Assembly: GCA_045106055.1 (NCBI GenBank) | Contig: JBGCED010000060.1 | Span: 1 to 7,058, forward strand | Direction of reading: 5' to 3' | DNA: 7,058 bases | Source of the DNA: JBGCED01 sp045106055 | GTDB lineage: Bacteria; Pseudomonadota; Alphaproteobacteria; CBDDJK01 | Shown: in pieces, positions 1 through 6,866 of the stretch | How the letters are laid out: every line of letters begins with the position of its first letter | How positions within the stretch are numbered: position 1 is the stretch's first letter | Program-made: the position numbers and the translations under genes | Notes under the pieces: generated by a model | Seen by the model: the letters and a program-made list of their open reading frames with translations, nothing else | What the model was told of the DNA's origin: nothing | Database searches by the model: none

Positions 1-1289
1 TGGGGGGTGCGGGAAATGGCAAGGGCGTGATCGCTAACGGTTTTGGTGATGGTTGATCCTGCGCCGACAATCGCGCCCGCGCCAATTTCAACAGGGGCAA
101 CCAGCGCGCTATTTGATCCGATAAATGCGCCCGCGCCGATCTTGGTTTTATGCTTATTGACCCCATCATAATTGCAAGTAATTGTGCCTGCGCCAATATT
201 TGCAGCTGCGCCAATGATCGCATCGCCAATATAGCTTAAATGATTGACCTTTGCGCCTTGTTCAAGCACCGCCTTTTTAACCTCAACAAAATTGCCAATC
301 CGTGCGGATTCGCCAATCTCTGCACCAGGGCGCAATCTGGCATAAGGCCCGATCTGGGCATTTTCACCGATGGTTGCGCCCTCTAAATGGCTAAAGGCGC
401 GAATATTTGCCCCCGCCTTAATGGTTACCGCTTCCCCGCAAATCACATAAGGTTCAAGCGTTGCACCCGCTTCAACCACGGTATCATGGTGCAGAAAAAC
501 AGTATGCGGCGCAACCATCTTAACGCCTTTTGCAATCAGGCTTTCGCGCATTTGCTGCTGCCAAAATTCTTGGGCGATGATCAAGGCATGGGGCGTATCC
601 ACCCCTTGCAGCAAGGCGTGATCTGCGGTTGCAACGCTTAATTTATGCCCCGCTGCCCGCGCAATCGCCGCCGTATCGGTTAAATAATATTCACGCTTTT
701 GATTGTCATTGCGGATTTTCTGCGCCCAATCCCGCACATATTTTGTTTGAAACCCCATCACGCCGCTATTGCATAAGGTGATTTGGCGGGTGTCATCATC
801 GGCTTCCTTATGTTCAATGATCGCCTTTAAACCGCCCGCTTCATCCAGCACAAGCCGCCCATAGCCTGTTGGGTCACTTGCATGAAAGCCTGCCACTACC
901 AAATCGCTTGCCTGATCAAGCAGCGCGCCCTGCATCGCTTCAAGCAAGGATAGCGGCAAAAATGGGCTGTCGCCATAAAGCACCAGCAAGCTGCCCATTT
1001 GATCAGGGTTTTCTATCGCTTCAAGCGCAATTCCCAGCGCATGCCCCGTGCCAAGGCGTTCTTTTTGTATGGCAAATTTGGCATTAGGGCAGTAATTGCG
1101 GGCAAGATCGCGTAAATGATCCATATCATCGCCAAGCGTGATGATAATTTGATCGGCATTCAATGCAATGGCGCGATCCAGCACATGGCAAATCATCGGT
1201 TTTCCTGCAATTTCCACCTGTGCTTTGGGGATATTGCCGCCCATTCTGGTTCCAAGCCCCGCTGCCAAGATCACAATTATTTTCTGCAT
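1..1289 (-). CDS. glmU: Bifunctional GlmU (GlcNAc-1-P uridyltransferase / GlcN-1-P acetyltransferase), 3' end cut by window edge
   Basis: GlmU makes UDP-N-acetylglucosamine in the cytoplasm: the C-terminal domain acetylates glucosamine-1-phosphate and the N-terminal domain joins the product to UTP. About 429 codons are visible from the ATG at 1289. The N-terminal nucleotidyltransferase signature LAAGLGTRM (residues 8-16) with Lys22 is present, as are YGDSP with the metal-binding Asp107 and a REYYLTD segment. The left-handed beta-helix domain has RLRPGAEIG, NHLSYIGD with the probable catalytic His350, NIGAGTITCNYDG, and ends in ALAISRTP. The family is usually about 450-460 residues, so roughly 20-30 residues are missing off the edge. 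An in-frame ATG at 1301 would add MDKI; neither start has a strong ribosome binding site, and a weak GGA lies upstream of the 1289 start. The Mg-binding Asn of E. coli GlmU (Asn227) appears to be Asp231 (GVDT). The gene diverges from the transporter gene. Identity is very secure; the start is uncertain. Confidence 0.96.
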   Translation of the reverse strand, partial: MQKIIVILAAGLGTRMGGNIPKAQVEIAGKPMICHVLDRAIALNADQIIITLGDDMDHLRDLARNYCPNAKFAIQKERLGTGHALGIALEAIENPDQMGSLLVLYGDSPFLPLSLLEAMQGALLDQASDLVVAGFHASDPTGYGRLVLDEAGGLKAIIEHKEADDDTRQITLCNSGVMGFQTKYVRDWAQKIRNDNQKREYYLTDTAAIARAAGHKLSVATADHALLQGVDTPHALIIAQEFWQQQMRESLIAKGVKMVAPHTVFLHHDTVVEAGATLEPYVICGEAVTIKAGANIRAFSHLEGATIGENAQIGPYARLRPGAEIGESARIGNFVEVKKAVLEQGAKVNHLSYIGDAIIGAAANIGAGTITCNYDGVNKHKTKIGAGAFIGSNSALVAPVEIGAGAIVGAGSTITKTVSDHALAISRTP

Positions 1290-1323
1290 TATTTTATCCA
1301 TATTTTTTAAATTAATCATGCAA

Positions 1324-1352
1324 ATATTAAGGGCGGATTCGTCTATTTACAA
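1324..1352 (-). promoter_or_regulatory. Putative sigma70-type promoter for glmU
   Basis: Reading leftward, a TTGTAA hexamer (1347-1352) and a TAATAT hexamer (1324-1329) are separated by exactly 17 bp. Each matches the consensus at 4 of 6 positions. Transcription would start near 1317, giving a 5' leader of about 15-30 nt to the two possible glmU starts. This is the only well-spaced pair I see in the divergent gap. It is a pattern match only. Confidence 0.35.
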
Positions 1353-1362
1353 GCACACCAAA

Positions 1363-1377
1363 AAGGATCATATTATG
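1363..1377 (+). promoter_or_regulatory. Strong Shine-Dalgarno and ATG that are out of frame with the transporter gene
   Basis: AAGGA (1363-1367) sits 7 nt before an ATG at 1375, ideal spacing for translation initiation. It is the best start signal in the divergent gap and faces the transporter gene. However, the frame it opens (70 codons, stopping at 1587) is one base off the transporter frame, which is itself closed by a TAA at 1391-1393. Loss of one T in CTTGATCC (about 1402-1409) would join them, giving a protein that begins MVFIFLNSDLIHIMFAR. This is either a sequence error, a real frameshift near the start, or a coincidental leader. Confidence 0.45.
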
Positions 1378-1414
1378 GTCTTTATTTTTTTAAACTCCGA
1401 TCTTGATCCATATC

Positions 1415-2317
1415 ATGTTTGCGCGCATTGCTTTGCTTATCCAGCCCTTTTTATTCAGTGCCAATATGCTTGCGGCGCGTTTTGCTGCGGGCGATTTTCC
1501 GCCGATTGCGCTTGCCTTTTGGCGGTGGAGCTTGGCATTAATGATCCTTACCCCCTTCATCATCACGCCCTTTTGCCAGCATTATAAAGAAATATGGCAT
1601 CACCGCACTGGGTTGCTGGTGCTTGGCGGGCTGGGCATGGGCGTATGCGGCGCATTTGTCTATATTGGCGCAAACAGCACCAGCGCGGTGAATATTGGCG
1701 TGATCTATTCCGCTTCCCCTGTGTTTATTTTATTGATTGCGCGCTTTTTCTATCAAAAGCCGATTGCTGCACCTGCGATGATTGGCATTATCATGGCACT
1801 GTTTGGGGTGTTGTGGGTCATTTCAAAAGGGCAGCTTCAGGCTTTGCTGTCGATTGATTTTGTCGCGGGTGATTTATGGATTTTAGGGGCAGCCATTGGC
1901 TGGGCATTTTACAGCATTTGGAGCGGGCAATGGCAGATTGCCCTGCCTGCAACCTTAAAGCTGGGCGCAGTGATTGCGGGTGGCGTGATTATCTTATTTC
2001 CCTTTATGCTTGCCGAGGGGGTAAGCATTGGCTGGCCTCAGTTTAATTTAAACACTATGCTGCTGGTGCTGTTCTTATCCTTGGTTGCCTCTTTGGGGGC
2101 TTATAAATTATATTTATATTTGATCCATGCACTTGGTGCGGCGATTGCAGGGCTTACCCTTTATTTAACCCCGATTACAGCGGGATTGATGGGTTTTCTT
2201 TTGCTGGGCGAACCCATGGAATTATATCATTTTGTCTCGCTTGCGATGGTGCTTGGCGGCATTGCATTATCCAACATCAAGCCGCGCAAGCCTGCCCTGC
2301 TTGCGACTAAGCTGTAA
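1415..2317 (+). CDS. EamA/DMT-superfamily inner-membrane transporter
   Basis: This is a drug/metabolite-transporter superfamily permease, most likely in the inner membrane; the substrate cannot be told from sequence. From the ATG at 1415 it has 300 residues, the usual family length, and about ten hydrophobic helices arranged as two EamA repeats (roughly residues 5-137 and 152-288). Typical landmarks are PPIALAFWRW (29-38), YSASPVF (98-104) and LTPITAG...LLLGEP (251-267), followed by a short basic tail. An in-frame TTG at 1403 would add MIHI, but neither start has a Shine-Dalgarno sequence. The strong one at 1363-1377 is in another frame, so the true N-terminus is open. The stop is only 4 bp before cobC, suggesting co-transcription. 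A metabolite exporter is the usual guess for this family, but nothing here proves direction or cargo. Confidence 0.9.
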   Translation: MFARIALLIQPFLFSANMLAARFAAGDFPPIALAFWRWSLALMILTPFIITPFCQHYKEIWHHRTGLLVLGGLGMGVCGAFVYIGANSTSAVNIGVIYSASPVFILLIARFFYQKPIAAPAMIGIIMALFGVLWVISKGQLQALLSIDFVAGDLWILGAAIGWAFYSIWSGQWQIALPATLKLGAVIAGGVIILFPFMLAEGVSIGWPQFNLNTMLLVLFLSLVASLGAYKLYLYLIHALGAAIAGLTLYLTPITAGLMGFLLLGEPMELYHFVSLAMVLGGIALSNIKPRKPALLATKL

Positions 2318-2321
2318 GCCC

Positions 2322-3320
2322 ATGGAGCATGGCGGCGATCTATCCAGCCTATCGCTTGCAGCTTGCAGCAAGCTGATTGATTTATCAACGGGCATTTCGC
2401 CCTATCCCTATCCCTATCATCCGATTCTTGCCAAGCTGGATTTAACCTGCTTGCCCCAGCGCGCGCAGATGGAGGGGCTGGTTGACGCGATCTTAACCTA
2501 TTTGGGCAATATCCCTGCCTTATCCCCTGCAAATATTGTGCTTGCAGGGGGGACGCAAAGTCTGATCAGCCAGCTGCCTTATTGTATTGGGGCGCATTCA
2601 AGCCTGTGGATTGCCGCGCCAAGCTATCAAGAACACCGCAAGGCATGGAACATGGCGGGGCATCATGTCTATTGCCGCCATGATGATCTGGATAAGGCAG
2701 CAAATATTGCAATCATCAACCCCGATAATCCAACAGGTGCAATCACATCCGCAGCAGAATTACATAAATTACAAGATCAAGCGCGCGCAGCGGGCGGACT
2801 ATTGATCATTGATGAAGCCTTTATTGATCCCCATCTTGATCATAGCTTTATATCCCATGCTAAAAGATGGGATAATCTGGTGATTTTGCGCTCTTTTGGT
2901 AAGTTTTTTGGGCTTGGCGGGGTAAGGCTGGGCTTTATGATCTGTAACCCAGATTTGGCGTTGAAGCTGAACGCGCGCTTGGGGACTTGGGCGGTATCAA
3001 CCGCCGCGCTGGCGATTGCTAAAGCTGCCTATCAAGATACGGGCTGGCAGCATCACATGCGCGCAAAATTATCACACCAAACCCGCTTGCTGCGCATGAT
3101 GTTTCAAGATAAAAACATTGAAATCATTGGACACACGGATTTATTTGTAACCATTCGCCATCCTCAGGCAGATGCACTGCATCAGCATTTATTATCGTCA
3201 GGCATTTATTGCCGTCATTTCCCCATAAGCCATAATCAAGATTGGTCGGATGGCAGCTGGCTGCGCTTTGGCATTCCAGAAAGCCCCGCCATCCTTCACG
3301 ATCTGGCGGGCTTATTGTAA
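2322..3320 (+). CDS. cobC: Threonine-phosphate decarboxylase (cobalamin biosynthesis, PLP-dependent)
   Basis: This is a fold-type I PLP enzyme of the class I/II aminotransferase family. Its relatives (CobC in Pseudomonas denitrificans naming, CobD in Salmonella naming) decarboxylate L-threonine O-3-phosphate to the aminopropanol phosphate used in the cobalamin nucleotide loop. The product is 332 residues, normal for the family. It begins with the diagnostic HGGDL (residues 3-7) and DLSTGISPYPYP (20-31). Later landmarks are GGTQS (76-80, cofactor phosphate), NPDNPTG (133-139), DEAF with Asp164, SFGKFFGLGGVRLGF with Schiff-base Lys194 and Arg202, and RFGIP with the carboxylate-binding Arg315. 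The start at 2322 is chosen because HGGDL should lie at the very N-terminus; an upstream in-frame start would overlap the transporter gene by more than 80 bp. No good ribosome binding site is visible, so coupling to the gene 4 bp upstream is likely. No other cobalamin gene is in the window. A histidinol-phosphate aminotransferase is the main alternative and is unlikely. Confidence 0.9.
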   Translation: MEHGGDLSSLSLAACSKLIDLSTGISPYPYPYHPILAKLDLTCLPQRAQMEGLVDAILTYLGNIPALSPANIVLAGGTQSLISQLPYCIGAHSSLWIAAPSYQEHRKAWNMAGHHVYCRHDDLDKAANIAIINPDNPTGAITSAAELHKLQDQARAAGGLLIIDEAFIDPHLDHSFISHAKRWDNLVILRSFGKFFGLGGVRLGFMICNPDLALKLNARLGTWAVSTAALAIAKAAYQDTGWQHHMRAKLSHQTRLLRMMFQDKNIEIIGHTDLFVTIRHPQADALHQHLLSSGIYCRHFPISHNQDWSDGSWLRFGIPESPAILHDLAGLL

Positions 3321-3335
3321 CAAACTTATCCCTTA
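3321..3335. other. Short convergent gap between cobC and ccdA
   Basis: Only 15 bp separate the two stop codons. I see no hairpin with a T-run here or in the last 40 bp of either gene, so transcripts from the two sides probably overlap. Confidence 0.6.
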
Positions 3336-4091
3336 TTATCCAATTTTGCCCAGCGCAGGAAATAGATCAAGCAGGATAAAGCCAAGGCTGGACATTGTGC
3401 CTGTTAAGAACAGCCCGCCTGTGATGACCAAAATAAGCCCAATGGCAAATTCAATCTTGCCAAGATGCTGGCGAAACCGCGCCATGAATTTCAAGAAATG
3501 AGAAGCGAAATAAGCAGACAGTAAAAAGGGAATGCCAAGCCCCGCACTATAGGCAAATAACAGCCACAGCCCTTGCGATATGGTATCCCCGCCGCTTGCC
3601 ATGAATAAAATCGCAGCCAGCACAGGCCCAACGCAAGGGGTCCAGCCAAAGGCAAAGGCAAGCCCCACCAAATAAGCGCCGATCAGGCTTAATCCCTTTT
3701 GTTTCAGCCCCGTTGTATCGGCTTGAAACCGCGCTTCTTTATAAAGAAACCCAATTTTAAATACACCCATAAAATGCAGACCAAGCACAATGATAATGCC
3801 CCCTGCAACGCGCGATAATATGCTTGCATAATCGGTGACCAAATTGCCAAGCGCGCTGGCGGTTGCCCCAAGCAGCATAAATACCGTGGTAAATCCCAGC
3901 ACGAATAAAAACGCGCTTAGCATGATGCGGCGGCGCATTTGGGAATCAATGCCATCTTCGGTAAGTTCTTTTAAGGATATGCCCGCAACATAGCATAAAT
4001 AAGGCGGCACCAACGGCAGCACACAAGGCGATAGAAATGATAAAAGCCCCGCAATTACCGCTGCACCATATCCCACTTCAAACATTGCCAT
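3336..4091 (-). CDS. ccdA: Cytochrome c biogenesis protein CcdA (DsbD-like transmembrane thiol reductant carrier)
   Basis: CcdA carries reducing equivalents from cytoplasmic thioredoxin across the inner membrane to periplasmic thioredoxin-like proteins that keep apocytochrome c haem-binding cysteines reduced. The 251-residue product has about six hydrophobic helices (roughly 8-35, 57-80, 88-110, 135-163, 170-197, 211-231). It has the two signature redox cysteines in paired contexts: SPCVLPLVPPYL (Cys23) and GWTPCVGPVL (Cys153). A third cysteine, Cys33, lies in the first helix region. Two ATGs are possible, 4091 and 4085; an AAGG at 4096-4099 lies 4 nt before the first and 10 nt before the second. 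The gene ends tail to tail with cobC (15 bp apart) and follows mrcA on the same strand after 143 bp, so it may have its own promoter or be read through. No CcmG/ResA-type partner is in the window. Confidence 0.93.
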   Translation of the reverse strand: MAMFEVGYGAAVIAGLLSFLSPCVLPLVPPYLCYVAGISLKELTEDGIDSQMRRRIMLSAFLFVLGFTTVFMLLGATASALGNLVTDYASILSRVAGGIIIVLGLHFMGVFKIGFLYKEARFQADTTGLKQKGLSLIGAYLVGLAFAFGWTPCVGPVLAAILFMASGGDTISQGLWLLFAYSAGLGIPFLLSAYFASHFLKFMARFRQHLGKIEFAIGLILVITGGLFLTGTMSSLGFILLDLFPALGKIG

Positions 4092-4167
4092 AATACCTTA
4101 TTTTTGTGTTGTTTTGTAATTTCTAAGCAATAGGGCATTTTAAACGCAAATGCAATTTAAATAAAAT
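4092..4167 (-). promoter_or_regulatory. AT-rich leader upstream of ccdA
   Basis: This stretch is distinctly AT-rich, unlike the GC-rich repeat next to it, and would hold a ccdA promoter if there is one. A TTGCGT hexamer followed 17 bp later by TTAGAA is the best pair I see, but the match is poor. The segment also includes the AAGG ribosome binding site at 4096-4099. Confidence 0.25.
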
Positions 4168-4250
4168 CCAGCGCGTGCTGGTCAAGCCGCCCAACGCCAG
4201 CGCGTGCTGGTACAGCCGCCTAACTCAGCGCGTGCTAGTAAAGACCCAGC
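4168..4250. repeat. Degenerate tandem repeat, three ~29-bp units with hairpin core
   Basis: The core CCAGCGCGTGCTGG occurs at 4168 and 4197, and a variant with CAGCGCGTGCTAGT occurs at 4226. Units 1 (4168-4196) and 2 (4197-4225) match at 25 of 29 positions. Unit 3 is diverged after the core. In units 1 and 2 the core is a perfect 5-bp stem (CCAGC/GCTGG) with a 4-nt loop; in unit 3 the stem is reduced to 3 bp. Unit 3 contains the mrcA stop codon (4235-4237). The array lies between mrcA and ccdA. It lacks the T-run expected of an intrinsic terminator. Local slippage or a REP-like element are both possible origins. Confidence 0.75.
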
Positions 4251-6760
4251 GGCATTTTTTGATTTTGGGGGCGGTTGGGATTGGTTGCACCGCCAACATA
4301 AAGGCTGCCCTGATCGGTGGTGGGTTCGGTGCCAGGTTTAAAATTCTCGGTGATGATTTTTTTGCTGATTTGGGTTGGCAGCCCGCCTGTTTCCGCGTCA
4401 ATTTTTACAATTCTAACGCCTGCGGGGGTTCTAAAAGGGATTTGATGCTGATCTTTTAAGGCTTCCTCCATAAAATATTTAAATACGGGCAGCGCAACCG
4501 ATGATCCTGTTTCTTGTGCGCCATTTGGGCGGCGACCAAGCGATATTGGCGTATCAAAGCCTGTATAGACCCCGACCACCAAATCAGGGGAAAATCCCAT
4601 AAACCAAGAATCCTTTGATTCATTGGTTGTGCCTGTCTTTCCTGCCAGCGGTAAATTAAGCGCTTTCAAGCGAATGCCCGTTCCGCTTTGCACCGCCCCT
4701 TCCAGCATGGATACAATTTGATAGGCATGAATGGGATCGGTTAATTGGGTTCTGTTATCGGGCAGCTTGGGCGGCAGTTGATCTTGCCAGATCAGGTTTT
4801 CGCAATTCACACAGCTGCGCTGATCATGGCGATAGATGGTGTTGCCGCGCCGATCCTGCACACGATCAATCAGGCTTGGCATAATATGCTTGCCGCCATT
4901 TACCAATTCTGCATAGGCGGCTGCCAGCTTCATCAAGGTGGTTTGCCCCGCACCAAGTGACATTGACAGCTGCTGCGGCATATTTTCAATAATGTCAAAT
5001 CTGCCCATGACCTCGCTAACGGCATCCATGCCCACCGCTTGCGCAAGGCGCACCGTCATTAGGTTTCTGGATTTTTCAACCCCAATTCGCATCAAGCTTG
5101 GGCCATAGAAAATATTGGAATAATTAGACGGCTTCCATTTGCCCAAATTCCCCCCTTGATCCAGCACAAAGGGCGCATCCAGAATAATGGTTGCGGGGGT
5201 TAATCCCTTTTCAAGGGCTGCCAAATAGACAAAGGGCTTGATCGCAGACCCTGTTTGGCGCATGGCTTGGGTCGCGCGGTTAAATTCGCTGGCATCAAAA
5301 TTAAACCCGCCAACCATCGCCAGAATGCGCCCCGTATGCGGGTCAAGCGCGATGATTGCGCCATTAATCGCGGGGATTTGCCGTAAGGCATAAATATGCT
5401 GGGATTGATCCTGTTCATTGCCCGCGACAAGATGGTCCGCGACAAGATTCCCCGCTAGGGGTTCAACCAAGATCACATCGCCGCGCTGCATCACGGCACG
5501 CACAGATTTAATTTGAGGCCCAAGCCCTGCCTCTGGCTTGCCAAGCGCGGTTCTTGCCCAGCCAAGCCCGTTTAATAAGATCGTGCCTTGCGATCCATCC
5601 AGCAAGCCAATTTGCGCATATTGTTCTTGTGCATCAAGCACAATCGCCATATTCCAGCCTGGATTGCCAAGCGGGCGCGACACTTGGGATAATGCGCTTT
5701 GCCAGCCTGTTCCTGCAGCTTGCAGTTGATCCAGATCAAGCTGTTCCAGCGCACCGCGATAGCCATGGCGGCGATCATATTCAATCAAGCCGCGCCGCAA
5801 AGCATTGCGCGCAAGCCCCTGATAAAACGGATCAAGCGAAGTTCGCGCTGACAATCCGCCGCGATAAAGCCCATTTTCCCCAAAGCGGTTCAGCAATTCG
5901 CGCCTGACCTGTTCTAAAAAATATTCCGCTTCAACACGGTCGGCTTTAATGCCAGGCTCTGCGCCCAATACTTGGTTAATCAAGGGCTTTTGCAAGGATT
6001 CCGTCATTTGCGCCATGGAAATAAATTTTTCTTGTTCCATGCGCTGCAACACCCAATTTCGCCGCCCCGTTGCCGATGCGCGCTGCCTGACGGGGTGATA
6101 ATTGCTGGGCGCTTTTGGAAGCGCCGCCAAATAGGCAATTTCATGGGTTTCAAGCTCATCAAGGCTTTTGTCAAAATATACCAACGCCGCAGCAGCAACC
6201 CCATAAGCCCCCAGCCCAAGGTAAATTTCATTAACATAAAGCTCCATAATTTGATCTTTGCCAAGCGAGCGCTCAATCCGAATCGCCAAGATCGCTTCTT
6301 TGATTTTGCGGTTGATGGAAACTTCATTGGTCAATAGAAAGTTTTTTGCGACCTGTTGGGTGATGGTGGATGCGCCAATCAGCCGCCGCCCCTCAAAATA
6401 ATAGATCACATTCATAATCACCGCACGCGCAAGCGCAAGCGGGTCAACCCCGTGATGGGTATAAAAATTCTTGTCTTCGGCGGCAACAAACCCGTTTAAA
6501 ACTTGCTGCGGGATCGCCTCAATCGGCACGAATACGCGTTTTTCAATCGCAAATTCGCCCATCAAGCTGCCATCACCTGCATGCACACGCGTAGATGTTT
6601 GAGGCTGATAATCGGTTAATTGCGCATGATTGGGCAAATCCTTGCCATAATGATAGACAATGGCAACCAGCCCCGCCCCCGCCACCAGCACCCCCGCCAC
6701 CCCCACCGATGACAGGAACAGCAGCAATTTAAGCATAAATTTTAACGGTTTTGATTTCAT
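4235..6760 (-). CDS. mrcA: Penicillin-binding protein 1A (bifunctional glycosyltransferase / transpeptidase)
   Basis: This class A PBP polymerises lipid II into glycan strands and cross-links the peptides; it is anchored in the inner membrane with the bulk in the periplasm. The 841 residues run: short basic cytoplasmic tip, one membrane helix (about 9-37), GT51 domain (about 55-235), OB-like insert (about 310-460), transpeptidase domain (about 465-765), and a polar tail. GT51 motifs are AAEDKNFYTHHGVD with catalytic Glu95, GASTITQQVAKNF (129-141), and IMELYVNEIYLG (171-182), which probably holds the second Glu at 173. Transpeptidase motifs are SAIK (Ser505, Lys508), SRN (564-566) and KTGT (708-711), so all catalytic residues are present. 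The only two cysteines are Cys650 and Cys653, forming CVNC. The ATG at 6760 is preceded by GGAA with 5-nt spacing. The upstream GGAA belongs to a 57-bp repeat, and the stop lies in a tandem repeat. The symbol ponA is also used for this gene. Confidence 0.97.
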   Translation of the reverse strand: MKSKPLKFMLKLLLFLSSVGVAGVLVAGAGLVAIVYHYGKDLPNHAQLTDYQPQTSTRVHAGDGSLMGEFAIEKRVFVPIEAIPQQVLNGFVAAEDKNFYTHHGVDPLALARAVIMNVIYYFEGRRLIGASTITQQVAKNFLLTNEVSINRKIKEAILAIRIERSLGKDQIMELYVNEIYLGLGAYGVAAAALVYFDKSLDELETHEIAYLAALPKAPSNYHPVRQRASATGRRNWVLQRMEQEKFISMAQMTESLQKPLINQVLGAEPGIKADRVEAEYFLEQVRRELLNRFGENGLYRGGLSARTSLDPFYQGLARNALRRGLIEYDRRHGYRGALEQLDLDQLQAAGTGWQSALSQVSRPLGNPGWNMAIVLDAQEQYAQIGLLDGSQGTILLNGLGWARTALGKPEAGLGPQIKSVRAVMQRGDVILVEPLAGNLVADHLVAGNEQDQSQHIYALRQIPAINGAIIALDPHTGRILAMVGGFNFDASEFNRATQAMRQTGSAIKPFVYLAALEKGLTPATIILDAPFVLDQGGNLGKWKPSNYSNIFYGPSLMRIGVEKSRNLMTVRLAQAVGMDAVSEVMGRFDIIENMPQQLSMSLGAGQTTLMKLAAAYAELVNGGKHIMPSLIDRVQDRRGNTIYRHDQRSCVNCENLIWQDQLPPKLPDNRTQLTDPIHAYQIVSMLEGAVQSGTGIRLKALNLPLAGKTGTTNESKDSWFMGFSPDLVVGVYTGFDTPISLGRRPNGAQETGSSVALPVFKYFMEEALKDQHQIPFRTPAGVRIVKIDAETGGLPTQISKKIITENFKPGTEPTTDQGSLYVGGATNPNRPQNQKMPLGLY

Positions 6761-6765
6761 TCGGG

Positions 6766-6769
6766 TTCC
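6766..6769 (-). promoter_or_regulatory. Ribosome binding site of mrcA, inside repeat copy 1
   Basis: Reading leftward, GGAA is followed by 5 nt and the ATG of mrcA at 6760. These four bases are the outer edge of the 57-bp repeat, directly next to the 8-bp-stem hairpin and its AT-rich flank, so folding of the repeat could affect access to the site. Confidence 0.6.
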
Positions 6770-6822
6770 ATATTATTTCAAAAGCCCATTAAAAATAGGC
6801 TTTTGGCGTTCAAACGCCACGC
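6766..6822. repeat. 57-bp direct repeat, copy 1
   Basis: This copy is identical over all 57 bp to 6867-6923, with an offset of 101 bp. It contains two adjoining hairpins. The first has an 8-bp stem, CAAAAGCC (6779-6786) with GGCTTTTG (6798-6805), and an 11-nt loop. The second has a 7-bp stem, TGGCGTT (6804-6810) with AACGCCA (6813-6819), and a 2-nt loop (or a shorter stem with a TCAA tetraloop). Its left end supplies the GGAA ribosome binding site of mrcA (6766-6769, minus strand). The flanking bases differ from copy 2 on both sides, so the ends of the repeat are sharp. Confidence 0.95.
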
Positions 6823-6829
6823 AGTCTTA

Positions 6830-6861
6830 CGCCGCACTAGCGGCGAGGCACGCTTGTGCCT
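6830..6861. repeat. Two back-to-back perfect hairpins between the repeat copies
   Basis: CGCCGC (6830-6835) pairs with GCGGCG (6840-6845) around the loop ACTA. Immediately after, AGGCAC (6846-6851) pairs with GTGCCT (6856-6861) around the loop GCTT. Both stems are 6 bp, perfect, and nearly all G-C. The second is followed on the plus strand by TTAAATT, a poor terminator tail. With the four hairpins in the flanking copies this gives six hairpins in about 140 bp. Confidence 0.85.
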
Positions 6862-6866
6862 TTAAA

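Noticed and set aside
387..1310. Several plus-strand reading frames of 64-84 codons
   Set aside because: All lie antisense to glmU, whose conserved motifs run continuously on the minus strand; they show no ribosome binding site or recognisable product.
1375..1587. 70-codon frame opened by the strong ribosome binding site, as a separate protein
   Set aside because: Most of it is an out-of-frame shadow of the transporter's first helices and is Cys/His-rich in a way that reflects frame shift. The start signal is kept as a finding but not the protein.
2232..2321. In-frame upstream extension of cobC
   Set aside because: It would overlap the transporter gene by 86 bp and place 30 unrelated residues before the HGGDL motif that normally opens CobC.
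4168..4250. CRISPR-like array or intrinsic terminator
   Set aside because: The units are contiguous without unique spacers, and no T-run follows the stems on either strand.
4175..4459. 94-codon plus-strand reading frame over the end of mrcA
   Set aside because: It is antisense to well-conserved PBP1A coding sequence and tandem repeat, with no family resemblance.
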